From: Sporolactobacillus laevolacticus DSM 442
GTDB lineage: Bacteria; Bacillota; Bacilli; Bacillales; Sporolactobacillaceae
DNA length: 64,000 nucleotides
Direction of reading: 5' to 3'
Assembly: GCF_000497245.1 (NCBI RefSeq)
Contig: NZ_AWTC01000009.1
Location: 126,696-190,695, forward strand
Shown: positions 18,800 through 26,850 of the stretch, piece by piece
Layout of the letters: every line of letters starts with the position of its first letter
How positions within the stretch are numbered: position 1 is the stretch's first letter
Program-made: the position numbers and the translations under genes
The notes under the pieces: generated by a model
What the model was told of the DNA's origin: nothing
The model's database searches: none
Seen by the model: the letters and a program-made list of their open reading frames with translations, nothing else

Positions 18800-18865
18800 C
18801 AGAAGATTCGAGAGAATTGTTTGGGCTTTATACTTAAGCCCATTGCAGTTAGACTGAATCTTCTG
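18800..18865 (+). promoter_or_regulatory. long structured 5' leader hairpin of ilvE
   Basis: CAGAAGATTC pairs with GAATCTTCTG (10 bp). A symmetric 5x5 internal loop (gagag/agact) follows, then AATTG with CAGTT, a 3x3 loop (ttt/att), then GGGCTT with AAGCCC capped by a short loop. It ends 31 nt before the ilvE start. No T-run follows, so it is not a terminator. No known riboswitch class was recognised. Confidence 0.6.
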
Positions 18866-18896
18866 TTGATATCAGAAACACAAGGAGGAGTTTGCA

Positions 18897-19817
18897 GTGT
18901 CAGAGAATTATGTGTTTTACCAGGGAGAACTTGTTAAGGAGGACGATGTAAAGATCAGCGTCCGCAGCAAGGCTTTTAATTATGGCCTCGGTGTATTCGA
19001 AGGCATCCGCGCGTACTGGGATGACAAGAATGAACAACTGTATGCATTTAAACTGAAAGATCATTACGAAAGGCTTAAGCAATCTGCGAAGACGGTTAAC
19101 CTGGATTTTGATCTCTCTGTTGAAGATCTGTGTAAAGGTACAGTTGAACTTCTGAAAAAGAACAATTGCCGTCAAACCACTTATCTTCGCCCAATCGTTT
19201 ATAATGATTCACAGGATATCGGACCAACTCTTGATAATGCCGATGTCAAGGTTGTTATCTACACACAACCACTGAATAAATATGCTGGAAAATCCGAACT
19301 GAGTGTAGGCGTTACCTCATGGCGTCGTCTGTCGGATAACCAACTTCCACCACGTACTAAAGCAACTGCTGCTTACCTCAACTCCGCACTAGCTGCACTG
19401 GAAACAAAACGTGCAGGCTTCGATGAAGCGATCTTCCTAACTGACGCGAATCATGTATGTGAAGGCTCTGGTGAAAATATCTTCCTATTTAAGAAGGGCA
19501 AACTCGTTACCCCATCAACTTCGGACAACATCCTCGAAGGTATTACCCGTGAACTTGTTATCAAGCTTGCACAGGAAGAATTAGGTCTTGAAGTTGTTGA
19601 ACGCAGTGTGTCCAGAACGGAACTGTATGCAGCTGATGAAGTCTTCTTCAGCGGTACCGCAATGGAAGTAACGCCGGTAGTTGAAGTTGACCACCGCACG
19701 GTTGGCACCGGTCATGAAGGTGAAGTATGCAAGAAAATCAAAGAACTGTTCTTCGGATTGACACTTGGACAAAATCCAAAATATGTTGAAGATTGCACAC
19801 CGGTTTACGACAAATAA
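18897..19817 (+). CDS. ilvE: branched-chain amino acid aminotransferase
   Basis: 306-residue class IV PLP aminotransferase that interconverts valine, leucine and isoleucine with their 2-oxo acids. Motifs: VFEGIRAYWDDKNEQLYAF at the amino end; RTKATAAYLNSALA with the PLP lysine; DEAIFLTDANHVCEGSGENIF; EVFFSGTAMEVTPV. GTG start after AAGGAGGAG. Monocistronic, between the leader hairpin and a terminator, and separate from ilvBNC 28 kb away. Confidence 0.95.
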   Translation: MSENYVFYQGELVKEDDVKISVRSKAFNYGLGVFEGIRAYWDDKNEQLYAFKLKDHYERLKQSAKTVNLDFDLSVEDLCKGTVELLKKNNCRQTTYLRPIVYNDSQDIGPTLDNADVKVVIYTQPLNKYAGKSELSVGVTSWRRLSDNQLPPRTKATAAYLNSALAALETKRAGFDEAIFLTDANHVCEGSGENIFLFKKGKLVTPSTSDNILEGITRELVIKLAQEELGLEVVERSVSRTELYAADEVFFSGTAMEVTPVVEVDHRTVGTGHEGEVCKKIKELFFGLTLGQNPKYVEDCTPVYDK

Positions 19818-19847
19818 TTGAATTTGCCTACTAGACAATAGGCAATA

Positions 19848-19877
19848 CAAAAAGGAGAGGGCAACCTCTCCTTTTTT
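19848..19877 (+). terminator. intrinsic terminator after ilvE
   Basis: AAAAAGGAGAGG-GCAA-CCTCTCCTTTTTT. It is nearly symmetric and could also serve the minus-strand gene ending at 19897. Confidence 0.9.
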
Positions 19878-19896
19878 GCGTTGAAAATATAGGATA

Positions 19897-20316
19897 TCAT
19901 GAATTTTCCGAGGGCTTAGGAAATAATGCGTCCTTTAAAATAATGAAGAAGAGAACAAGGCCAATTGACAGAATAATATGCCCCATACCTGCCATTCCGG
20001 CAATCGCCGGTCCTGATGATGCCCCAAGAACATCGCGAGTACCATGAATGACCATCAGTGTGACGGTCCAAATCACGCCAACATTATAAGTCCAAAAGAA
20101 CATTGGAAACAGCTTGTTATTTGTGAATGAAAAGAGTTTTTCCATCACGATTAAAATTAAAAAGAAAAACATGCCGAGAATAAGCAAATGTGTGTGCAAA
20201 AGAGATAACATGGTCGTTCCATGGAACGACATCGCTTTTGTCAGTTCTCGATAGTAGATTCCGGACAGAAGTCCCGTAATCATATAGATCAATGCTGCAA
20301 AATAAAGTTTTTTCAT
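19897..20316 (-). CDS. DUF2871 membrane protein
   Basis: 139-residue protein with four predicted membrane helices. Conserved-looking histidines occur in HTHLLILGMFFFLILI and VIHGTRDVLGASSGPAIAGMAGMGHIILS. It fits the DUF2871 family, whose function is unknown to me. The ATG is preceded by GGAGG on the minus strand. Divergent from the ABC transporter operon. Confidence 0.8.
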   Translation of the reverse strand: MKKLYFAALIYMITGLLSGIYYRELTKAMSFHGTTMLSLLHTHLLILGMFFFLILIVMEKLFSFTNNKLFPMFFWTYNVGVIWTVTLMVIHGTRDVLGASSGPAIAGMAGMGHIILSIGLVLFFIILKDALFPKPSENS

Positions 20317-20464
20317 GAATCAGTCCTCCATAAGTATGTATAACTCTCTACTATTATAGCTTGTAGATAAGAAAAGGATAGGGATTGCGTCGATCATGCA
20401 GACATTGATAGAATAAAATAGAATCGAAGTGTAATGGTACCAGACCAAAGAAATGAGGGGAAAC

Positions 20465-21364
20465 ATGACACTGACCATAGATCATCTAACAAAAAAGTTT
20501 CAGTCATTCACTGCAGTGAATGATCTTCAGTTCACAGCTGAGAAAGGCGAAATATTCGGATTGATCGGCCAAAATGGTGCCGGCAAAACAACGACGTTTC
20601 GGATGATCCTAAATTTACTGACGCCAACAACCGGCTTGATAAAATGGGATGATAAACCGGTTCATGCACTTGACCGTGACAGAATTGGCTATCTTCCGGA
20701 AGAAAGAGGTTTGTATCCGAAAATGCCTGTTGAAGAACAGTTGCTGTTTTTTGGAAAATTAAGGGGGAAGTCAACCCGTGAGTTGAAAACGGATATTCAG
20801 TACTGGCTTGATCGTTTTGAGTTGACCGATAAGCGGAAATCACTTACAGAAACGCTCTCTAAAGGGAACCAGCAAAAAGTTCAACTAATTGCTAGTCTGA
20901 TTCATAAACCGCGGTTATTAATTCTTGATGAGCCGTTCAGCGGCCTAGATCCCGTGAACGCGTCATTGTTAAAAGATGCGATCCTGGAACTGAAACAACA
21001 TGGAACAGCGATCATTTTCTCAAGTCATCGAATGGACCATGTTGAAGAATTGTGTGATCATATCTGTTTGCTGAAGCACGGCACTTCTTTATTTTCTGGA
21101 GCGATTGTTAATCTAAAACGTCAGTATGGGAAAATTAATTTAACCTTACGCGGTAATTTTACAGAAGAAGACTTGTCTAAACTACCCGGTGTTGTTTCCG
21201 TTTCTAAAGAAAAAGAAATGTACCGCCTGCTGCTTGGCCGTGAAGAGGACGCACAACCGATCTTTAAGACAGTGACTAAGAATGGGTTTATTGAACGTTT
21301 CAGCCTTGATTACTTATCGCTGGAGGAATTATTTAAGCGAAAGGTGGCGGGAGACCATGTCTAA
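20465..21364 (+). CDS. ABC transporter ATP-binding protein (NatA/YhaQ-like)
   Basis: 299-residue ATPase with Walker A GQNGAGKTTTF, signature LSKGNQQKVQL, Walker B LLILDEPFSGLDP and a carboxyl extension typical of ABC-2 exporters. An ATG at 20453 exists, but the ATG at 20465 is preceded by GAGGGGAA and begins MTLTIDHLTKKF. It overlaps the permease gene by 8 nt, so the two are co-translated. Likely an efflux system of the NatAB/YhaQP group; the substrate is not evident. Confidence 0.9.
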   Translation: MTLTIDHLTKKFQSFTAVNDLQFTAEKGEIFGLIGQNGAGKTTTFRMILNLLTPTTGLIKWDDKPVHALDRDRIGYLPEERGLYPKMPVEEQLLFFGKLRGKSTRELKTDIQYWLDRFELTDKRKSLTETLSKGNQQKVQLIASLIHKPRLLILDEPFSGLDPVNASLLKDAILELKQHGTAIIFSSHRMDHVEELCDHICLLKHGTSLFSGAIVNLKRQYGKINLTLRGNFTEEDLSKLPGVVSVSKEKEMYRLLLGREEDAQPIFKTVTKNGFIERFSLDYLSLEELFKRKVAGDHV

Positions 21365-22601
21365 ATTTGCATTGCTCTTTTCTCAATCCTACATAAGCAA
21401 ATTAAAAGCAAAATCTTTCTATATTACGACGATCATAATGTTATTGGCAGTATTTGGCTTCTTTATGTGGCCGACAATAAGCAGTTGGTTCTCTTCAGCA
21501 GACAAGCCATTGAAAATTCTCGTCATTGATCAAACGAAAGCGGATGCCGGTACCTATTTTAAAAGTGGAAAAAGGTTAGTCTTCAAATCGTCTTCTGATA
21601 TGCCTGAGCAAGCCGGAAAACAGATCCTGAAGGGGAAAGCAGATGCTGCTCTCGTGCTTAATATGAAAAAAGAAGGCGGGTTGAATGCTGAACTACGCAC
21701 GAAGAAGCCGTTACAGCTGAACGATCAGCAACTACTGGAACAAGATGTTCAATCGGCAAGCCAGTTGTTTACGATTCAACAGTTGAAACTCACACCGGTG
21801 CAGGCAGCACGAATTATGAATCAAAGTATTAACCTCAAACAAAAAGTGATCGCGCCTTCGGCAGATAAAGGAAAAACAAGTAAGGAAAAAACGACTGCAA
21901 CGTTAGTTTCGTACGCTATAGCTTTCATCATTTATATTTTTGTATTATCTTATCTGTCGATTATCTCCTCGGAAATTGCTGCAGAGAAAGATTCGAGAAT
22001 TATGGAAATCATTATATCCAGTTCGTCACCTGTTGTACATTTACTTTCAAGAGTCGCTGGAGTGCTTGCCCTGGCAATGACTCAATTTGCCGTCATGATC
22101 GGTGCCGCACTCTTGATGGCCCACTACTTTCAAGAAGGAAAATACTGGGATCTCCTGGGTGGTATCTTTTCAACACTATCTGCAGGATATGTTATTTTCG
22201 CTATACTCTTTTTCTTCCTGGCTTGTGTGCTCTACACACTGATTGGAGCAGTGCTCGGATCACTGGTGAATAAAGTGCAAGATGTCGGCCAAGCGATTAT
22301 GCCAGTCACTTTTCTCTTAATGATTGGTTTTTTTGTCGCTATCAGTGGGATGAGCAATCCGGATACCTTGATTATTAAGATCTTTTCATATATTCCGTTT
22401 ACTGCTTCGATGATCATGCCGATGCGTATCGGGGCAACCGATATGGGTCTGTGGGAGGCTTTTCTATCAATTGCAATTCTTATTCTAACAGTGATTGGTA
22501 TGTTTGTATTTAGCTTGCGCTTTTACCGAGGATCAGTACTTACATATACCAATGGTTCCTTTATCACTAAAATAAAGCAAGCGATTCTGCTGTCAAGATA
22601 A
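21357..22601 (+). CDS. ABC-2 type transporter permease (NatB/YhaP-like)
   Basis: 414-residue permease. It has one amino-terminal helix (FYITTIIMLLAVFGFFMW), a large extracytoplasmic domain of about 170 residues, then five or six helices. The motif SEIAAEKDSRIMEIIISSSSPVVHLLSRV is the coupling segment common in NatB-like proteins. The start ATG overlaps the ATPase stop; the longer upstream frame lies inside that gene. No terminator is obvious before the structured element that follows. Confidence 0.88.
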   Translation: MSKFALLFSQSYISKLKAKSFYITTIIMLLAVFGFFMWPTISSWFSSADKPLKILVIDQTKADAGTYFKSGKRLVFKSSSDMPEQAGKQILKGKADAALVLNMKKEGGLNAELRTKKPLQLNDQQLLEQDVQSASQLFTIQQLKLTPVQAARIMNQSINLKQKVIAPSADKGKTSKEKTTATLVSYAIAFIIYIFVLSYLSIISSEIAAEKDSRIMEIIISSSSPVVHLLSRVAGVLALAMTQFAVMIGAALLMAHYFQEGKYWDLLGGIFSTLSAGYVIFAILFFFLACVLYTLIGAVLGSLVNKVQDVGQAIMPVTFLLMIGFFVAISGMSNPDTLIIKIFSYIPFTASMIMPMRIGATDMGLWEAFLSIAILILTVIGMFVFSLRFYRGSVLTYTNGSFITKIKQAILLSR

Positions 22602-22633
22602 AGCTTTGGTGTTGAATTGTAAAGAAGGTAGGG

Positions 22634-22862
22634 TTCATCTTAGCGATGTAATGCTCGGAAAAAATTCTGATTCAAACACGGAAGCGCGAGACGCCTGCGG
22701 GACTGCCATTGTTGATGCGAGCCAAGTGAGACCCCGCAGATGACTGCTTGTTTGAGGAGGCTCACGGATCGCTCGCGGCAAGTGAGCAGTTAAGCACAAG
22801 ATAGATGATTCAAAGCCGCATATAGAGTGAGAGTAAAGGATCAGGCGTAGCCTGGTCTTTCT
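22634..22862 (+). repeat. dispersed structured intergenic element, copy 2
   Basis: Second copy of the element at 4836-5072. It shares the left block, the GCGAGACGCCTGCGG core, CTGCGGG / CCCGCAG pairing, and GCTCAC / GTGAGC pairing. It also shares the terminator-like end TCAGG-CGTAG-CCTGG plus T-rich tail. The C-to-T change in the end hairpin keeps pairing through G-U, consistent with selection on RNA. It ends 3 bp before the first operator of the padR promoter. Confidence 0.75.
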
Positions 22863-22864
22863 TA

Positions 22865-22887
22865 ATTACTTTGACAGATAGAGTAAT
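22865..22887. promoter_or_regulatory. PadR-type operator 1, overlapping the -35
   Basis: 23-bp imperfect palindrome: left arm ATTACTTTGAC, centre A, right arm GATAGAGTAAT. 8 of 11 arm positions are complementary. It covers the TTGACA of the padR promoter. Confidence 0.65.
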
Positions 22888-22899
22888 TGATGCTATTAT
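22871..22899 (+). promoter_or_regulatory. consensus sigma-A promoter of the padR operon
   Basis: TTGACA and TATTAT with a 17-bp spacer. The start point would be near 22906, inside operator 2, about 40 nt before the padR gene. Confidence 0.85.
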
Positions 22900-22920
22900 T
22901 ACTATATCAGATAGAGTAAT
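22898..22920. promoter_or_regulatory. PadR-type operator 2, overlapping the -10 and start point
   Basis: Near-perfect 23-bp palindrome: left arm ATTACTATATC, centre A, right arm GATAGAGTAAT (10 of 11 arm positions). It lies exactly 33 bp from operator 1, about three helical turns, so two dimers would bind the same DNA face. Confidence 0.72.
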
Positions 22921-22945
22921 GAATTGATGGAAATGGGGTGGTCCT

Positions 22946-23275
22946 ATTCGCAGCGATATTCTAAGAGGTCATTTAGACTCGATTATACTTCGCCTGCTAA
23001 AAGACGAGGATTCTTACGGGTATGAACTTTCGAAGAAAATCAGCCAGCAGACTGATGGACGATTTGAAATAAAAGAAGCCACACTCTATGCTGTTTTTCA
23101 AAGATTGGAAAAAAAGCAATTGATTGAATCGTATTATGGGGAACGGTCGCATGGCGGGAAGAGAAAATACTATCGGATCACCGCACTAGGGAAAGCATAT
23201 TTTCATGAAATGGTCAAAGAATGGCGAGAGGTCAAAGAAATTATGGATCTATTTATGGAGGAGATTGGTGAATGA
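22946..23275 (+). CDS. PadR family transcriptional regulator, apparent AUU start
   Basis: 109-residue winged-helix repressor. It reads IRSDILRGHLDSIILRLL, then SYGYELSKKI, EATLYAVFQRLEKKQLI, GGKRKYYRITALGKAY and a terminal helix for dimerisation, typical of short PadR proteins. Upstream in frame there is a stop at 22925 and no ATG, GTG or TTG before the conserved amino end. The likely start is ATT at 22946, after GGGGTGG at 22935-22941. A start-codon mutation or base error is the alternative. Its stop overlaps the next ATG (ATGA), so it is coupled to the HAAS gene. It probably represses its own operon through the two operators. Confidence 0.8.
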   Translation: MRSDILRGHLDSIILRLLKDEDSYGYELSKKISQQTDGRFEIKEATLYAVFQRLEKKQLIESYYGERSHGGKRKYYRITALGKAYFHEMVKEWREVKEIMDLFMEEIGE

Positions 23276-23694
23276 AGCGTTTGACAGCCTACATTAATAA
23301 ACTTTTTGAAGATCTGCCGGAGAGCGATCAAACAAAGAAAGTTAAGGAAGAGATTATCCGTGATTTAGAAGAAAAAGTGGCTGATTTAGTCGAAGAAGGC
23401 AAATCACAGGAAGATGCAATTAATAAAGTCATTGTCGAATTTGGAGATATCGAGGAAATAAAGCAAGAAATGGATTTGCCGAAATATCCGGACAACCGCA
23501 AGAAGGAACTCGCACGCCTAAGTCTGGAATACTCTTTATGGGGAAGCGGTCTGATCATCGCATTAGTAGTATTTATCAATTTTTATTACACGCCGCATGT
23601 CATCTGGTTTATTTATCCGGCATTCGCTGTCGCATGGTGGCCGCTCTCCATGTTCTATTATTTACATCGAAAAAAACTGGAGGGGAAAGGATGA
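23272..23694 (+). CDS. HAAS-domain membrane protein with one two-helix module
   Basis: 140 residues. The amino half is a HAAS-type helical domain (YINKLFEDLPESDQTKKVKEEIIRDLEEKVADL, then FGDIEEIKQEMDLP) commonly found next to PadR regulators. The carboxyl half holds two membrane helices ending in IWFIYPAFAVAWWPLSMFYY. That closing motif recurs several times in the next protein. Overlaps of 4 nt on both sides (ATGA) show tight translational coupling. Function unknown; membrane-stress or envelope sensing is often proposed for PadR-HAAS pairs. Confidence 0.8.
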   Translation: MKRLTAYINKLFEDLPESDQTKKVKEEIIRDLEEKVADLVEEGKSQEDAINKVIVEFGDIEEIKQEMDLPKYPDNRKKELARLSLEYSLWGSGLIIALVVFINFYYTPHVIWFIYPAFAVAWWPLSMFYYLHRKKLEGKG

Positions 23695-24464
23695 GTAGAG
23701 CACTGCGCGAATTTATTGCAATGGGCTGCATCATGACCGGCATCTTCCTCCTAGGTGTCAATCTATTTACAGGTATTGCGAGCTTCTGGGCTATTTATCC
23801 TGCTGCTTCACTACTCTGCCCACTAGCTTGGTTGCTGACTGCAGATAAGAAAAAAGGATCAATCATCGCTTCAGGTTTATTTTTGGCGTTTTGTATCATA
23901 CAGAATATAGTGGAGACTCCAGATTACTTCTGGTTTGTTTACCTCTTGCCAATTGCTGTTTCTTGGCCGCTTATCGTCTGCTTGGGAAAGGCTGCTCTAA
24001 AACGCTCTTTTTCATATCTAGTCAGCTTTTCATTGATTAGTTATTATGTGCTGCTGAATATTTATTTCGAACCAAGATTTCTCTGGTGCATTTTCCCTAT
24101 TTTTACCTTGTTGTGGTGGCCGCTCTGTACAACATTCGGACGCTATCCGCGACGGTTTTCTGTATTGAGCGCTGGTTTGATCATTGTTTTCTTTGTAATT
24201 GTAAATCGTATCTCTTCACCAGAAGTTTTTTGGGCTATACATCCAATTTTTGCTGTCCTTTGGTGGCCGATCAGTATGTATTTGGCAAAAAAACCATTCT
24301 ATTATTCAGCTGTAGGGGCAGGATTGACAATTCTTTATTTTTCCTTAGTAAATTTTATGACATCACCTCAGCAACTGTGGGCGGTGTACCCTGCGTTCGC
24401 TGTTTTCTGGTGGCCGCTGTCCGTGTACTATTTTGTCAGCCGTCCAGCACGATTCAGTCACTGA
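23691..24464 (+). CDS. multi-pass membrane protein built of repeated two-helix modules
   Basis: 257 residues, almost wholly hydrophobic. About five repeats of roughly 50 residues each end in a motif like FW-x-I-x-P-x-F-x-x-x-WWPL. Examples are FWAIYPAASLLCPLAWL, FWFVYLLPIAVSWPLIV, LWCIFPIFTLLWWPLCT, FWAIHPIFAVLWWPISM and LWAVYPAFAVFWWPLSV. The pattern resembles the 2TM domain. A longer frame begins at 23538 inside the previous gene, but the ATG at 23691 has AAAGG before it and overlaps the preceding stop. Third gene of the PadR operon. No function assigned. Confidence 0.78.
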   Translation: MSRALREFIAMGCIMTGIFLLGVNLFTGIASFWAIYPAASLLCPLAWLLTADKKKGSIIASGLFLAFCIIQNIVETPDYFWFVYLLPIAVSWPLIVCLGKAALKRSFSYLVSFSLISYYVLLNIYFEPRFLWCIFPIFTLLWWPLCTTFGRYPRRFSVLSAGLIIVFFVIVNRISSPEVFWAIHPIFAVLWWPISMYLAKKPFYYSAVGAGLTILYFSLVNFMTSPQQLWAVYPAFAVFWWPLSVYYFVSRPARFSH

Positions 24465-24614
24465 GATCCATAAGCATCTTTTTTGAAACATAGTTTGGAC
24501 AGAAGACGTAATAAGTGATAAAGTGAATCGAGAATCAATGAAAACAATGAACAAAACGATACACTGAGTTGCTGAACAGAAGGGCAAGTTGTTTATTCAA
24601 AGGAGAGAATAAAA

Positions 24615-25628
24615 ATGAGGTTAGCGATTGATGCAATGGGTGGAGATCATGCACCGGAGGCAATGGTAGAGGGCACGCTGAAGGCGTTAAAGGAGTTTCC
24701 GGAACTGCAGGTCACGCTTGTAGGCGATCGGGAGAAGCTGGTAACTTTGATTGGTGATCAGGATCGAATTGACATTCTGCACACAACTGAGAAAATCGAA
24801 GGTACAGATGCACCGGTTCAGGCCGTACGGCGGAAAAAACAGGCATCAATGGTTTTGGCCGTCCAAGAAGTACGAGAAAAGCGATGTGCGGCAGCTATTT
24901 CGGCAGGCAATACCGGTGCTCTAATGGCTTCAGGATTATTTGGCGTCGGGCGGATTAAAGGTATTGATCGACCGGCACTTGCACCAACACTGCCAACAAT
25001 CCATCAAAATAAAGGCTTTTTATTCCTTGATGTTGGTGCAAATGCGGAAACGAAGCCGGAAAACATGCTTCAGTATGCGATTATGGGAGCAATCTATGCT
25101 GAGAAGGTTATGCATCGACCAAACCCGCGCATCGGCCTGTTGAACATCGGTGAAGAACCCGGTAAGGGCAATGAACTTGTGAAAGAGGCTTACAAACTGT
25201 TGAGCAGCGCTCCAATTAATTTTGTAGGTAATGTTGAGTCGCGCGAATTGCTCGAAGGACCGGCTGACGTCATTGTTGCCGATGGCTTTTCAGGAAACAT
25301 GGTGCTTAAAAGTATTGAAGGAACAGCGATGTCACTGATGAAGCTCCTCAAAGAAACACTTGGCAGCTCCTTGTATACAAAAGTACTGACTGGTCTAATG
25401 TATGGAAAGCTTAAATCCATCAAGAATCATATGGATACATCTGCTTACGGAGGAGCTCTGCTCTTCGGGCTCGCTGCACCGATTATCAAAGTGCATGGTG
25501 CGGCTAAAAGTGAAGCAGTTTACACGGCAATCAAGCAAGCACAGCTGCTCATCGAAGAGGATGTTGTCGGAACAATCGAAAAAACGTTTCATGACAAACA
25601 ATACGACTGGATGAACAGTAAAGCTTAA
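24615..25628 (+). CDS. plsX: phosphate acyltransferase PlsX
   Basis: 337-residue enzyme that makes acyl-phosphate from acyl-ACP, feeding PlsY in phospholipid synthesis. Motifs: RLAIDAMGGDHAPEAMVEG at the amino end; ISAGNTGALMASGLF; NIGEEPGKGNELVKEAY; DGFSGNMVLKSIEG; TSAYGGALLFGL. AAAGGAGAG precedes the ATG. In most Bacillales plsX sits in fapR-plsX-fabD-fabG-acpP. Here it is alone, with a terminator right after, so either the operon has been broken or this is a second copy. Confidence 0.94.
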   Translation: MRLAIDAMGGDHAPEAMVEGTLKALKEFPELQVTLVGDREKLVTLIGDQDRIDILHTTEKIEGTDAPVQAVRRKKQASMVLAVQEVREKRCAAAISAGNTGALMASGLFGVGRIKGIDRPALAPTLPTIHQNKGFLFLDVGANAETKPENMLQYAIMGAIYAEKVMHRPNPRIGLLNIGEEPGKGNELVKEAYKLLSSAPINFVGNVESRELLEGPADVIVADGFSGNMVLKSIEGTAMSLMKLLKETLGSSLYTKVLTGLMYGKLKSIKNHMDTSAYGGALLFGLAAPIIKVHGAAKSEAVYTAIKQAQLLIEEDVVGTIEKTFHDKQYDWMNSKA

Positions 25629-25640
25629 TGAAATATATGA

Positions 25641-25671
25641 AAAACTCGGGTGCTGAGACCCGAGTTTTTTT
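25641..25671. terminator. terminator between plsX and metA
   Basis: AAAACTCGGGT-GCTGAG-ACCCGAGTTTTTTT. It is symmetric enough to act for both converging genes. Confidence 0.88.
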
Positions 25672-25711
25672 GTTTCCTTTATTCATCATACAGATTCTAT
25701 TTAGGTAATCA

Positions 25712-26620
25712 TTACTCCCACTGATAAGGGGTTTCCTGATACACATAGTAATTCAACCAGTTTGAAAAAAGAAGATGCGCATGGGAACGCCAATGATTCA
25801 GGGGCTGTTTTTGGGGATCATCATTTGGAAAATAATGATTCGGTATGTGCGGATTCATCCCTTTTTTTAGATCACGTTGATATTCAGTAGCCAATGTCCC
25901 TGTGTCGTACTCAAAATGACCGGTAACCATAATCTGTTTTCCGTGATTAGCCATCAGAACGAATGGGCCGGCCTCCTCAGATCCGGAGAGCAGATGAATT
26001 TCCGGATGCATGGTTAATGCTTCACGATCGACATCGGTAAAACGTGAATGCGGTGCATAAAATACTTCATCAAAACCACGTAAAAGCTTTTCCCTAGGTT
26101 CATTAAGTGTATGACTGAACACACCGGATAATTTTTCGGGAAGCATTACCTTATCAATGCCAAAATGATAATAAAGTGCTGCCTGCGCGCCCCAACAGAT
26201 ATGCAGTGTAGAAGTTACATGGCTGTTTGACCAGTCCATAATCTCTTTTAGTTCATTCCAGTAATCCACTTCTGAAAAAGGAAGACGTTCAACAGGTGCT
26301 CCTGTAATAATCATGCCATCAAACTTTTTATGTTTCACTTCATCAAAGACGGTGTAAAACTGATCGAGATGAAGATGGCTTGTATTTTTTGATTGATGGG
26401 TTGCCGTTCGCATGAAGGAGACATTAACTTGCAAAGGCGTGTTCCCTAGAAGACGTAGCAATTGAGTCTCTTCCATCTGCTTTTCAGGCATGAGATTCAG
26501 AATTAATATTTTCAAAGGCCGGATGTCCTGTGTAATCGCACGATCTTCATCCATAACGAAAATATTTTCATTCTCAAGCACCTCCCTGGCTGGAAGCAAC
26601 TTTGGAATTTTAATAGGCAT
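25712..26620 (-). CDS. metA: homoserine O-acetyltransferase (MetA type)
   Basis: 302-residue enzyme that activates homoserine for methionine synthesis. Counting from MPIKIP, Cys142 ([13 protein letters not shown]), His235 and Glu237 (TGHFEYD) fall at the positions of the known catalytic residues. Residue 111 is Glu (GAPVERLPF). In this family Glu111 goes with acetyl-CoA use and Gly with succinyl-CoA, so acetylation is predicted. A longer frame starts at 26638, but GAGGAG lies between it and the ATG at 26620, so the latter is chosen. No SAM box was seen upstream. Confidence 0.93.
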   Translation of the reverse strand: MPIKIPKLLPAREVLENENIFVMDEDRAITQDIRPLKILILNLMPEKQMEETQLLRLLGNTPLQVNVSFMRTATHQSKNTSHLHLDQFYTVFDEVKHKKFDGMIITGAPVERLPFSEVDYWNELKEIMDWSNSHVTSTLHICWGAQAALYYHFGIDKVMLPEKLSGVFSHTLNEPREKLLRGFDEVFYAPHSRFTDVDREALTMHPEIHLLSGSEEAGPFVLMANHGKQIMVTGHFEYDTGTLATEYQRDLKKGMNPHIPNHYFPNDDPQKQPLNHWRSHAHLLFSNWLNYYVYQETPYQWE

Positions 26621-26850
26621 AACATCAGTTCTCCTCATGGTTTACTTGGTGTTTCTATTATAGTCTGTTTTAATTAGATCTACCAGTTCATCATTTATTT
26701 AGCAAAATATTGAATTTTTATAAAAAGATGTCGAAAATAGAGAATGAGAACTAGGCATTGTTATTCGATAAGCTAATTTTGAAAGAAGCTAAATGCTTTT
26801 TATGACCTTAATTTTCACTCGATTTTATTATACTATCACACAATAGAGAC
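26621..26850. other. metA upstream region, no gene
   Basis: Strongly A+T-rich. On the minus strand a TATAAT (plus positions 26656-26661) lies about 35 bp before the metA start, with no good -35. No riboswitch or T-box motif is visible. Confidence 0.4.

Noticed and set aside
23538..23690. Upstream extension of the repeated-module membrane protein
   Set aside because: It overlaps the HAAS gene in another frame, and the ATG at 23691 has a ribosome site and stop/start overlap.
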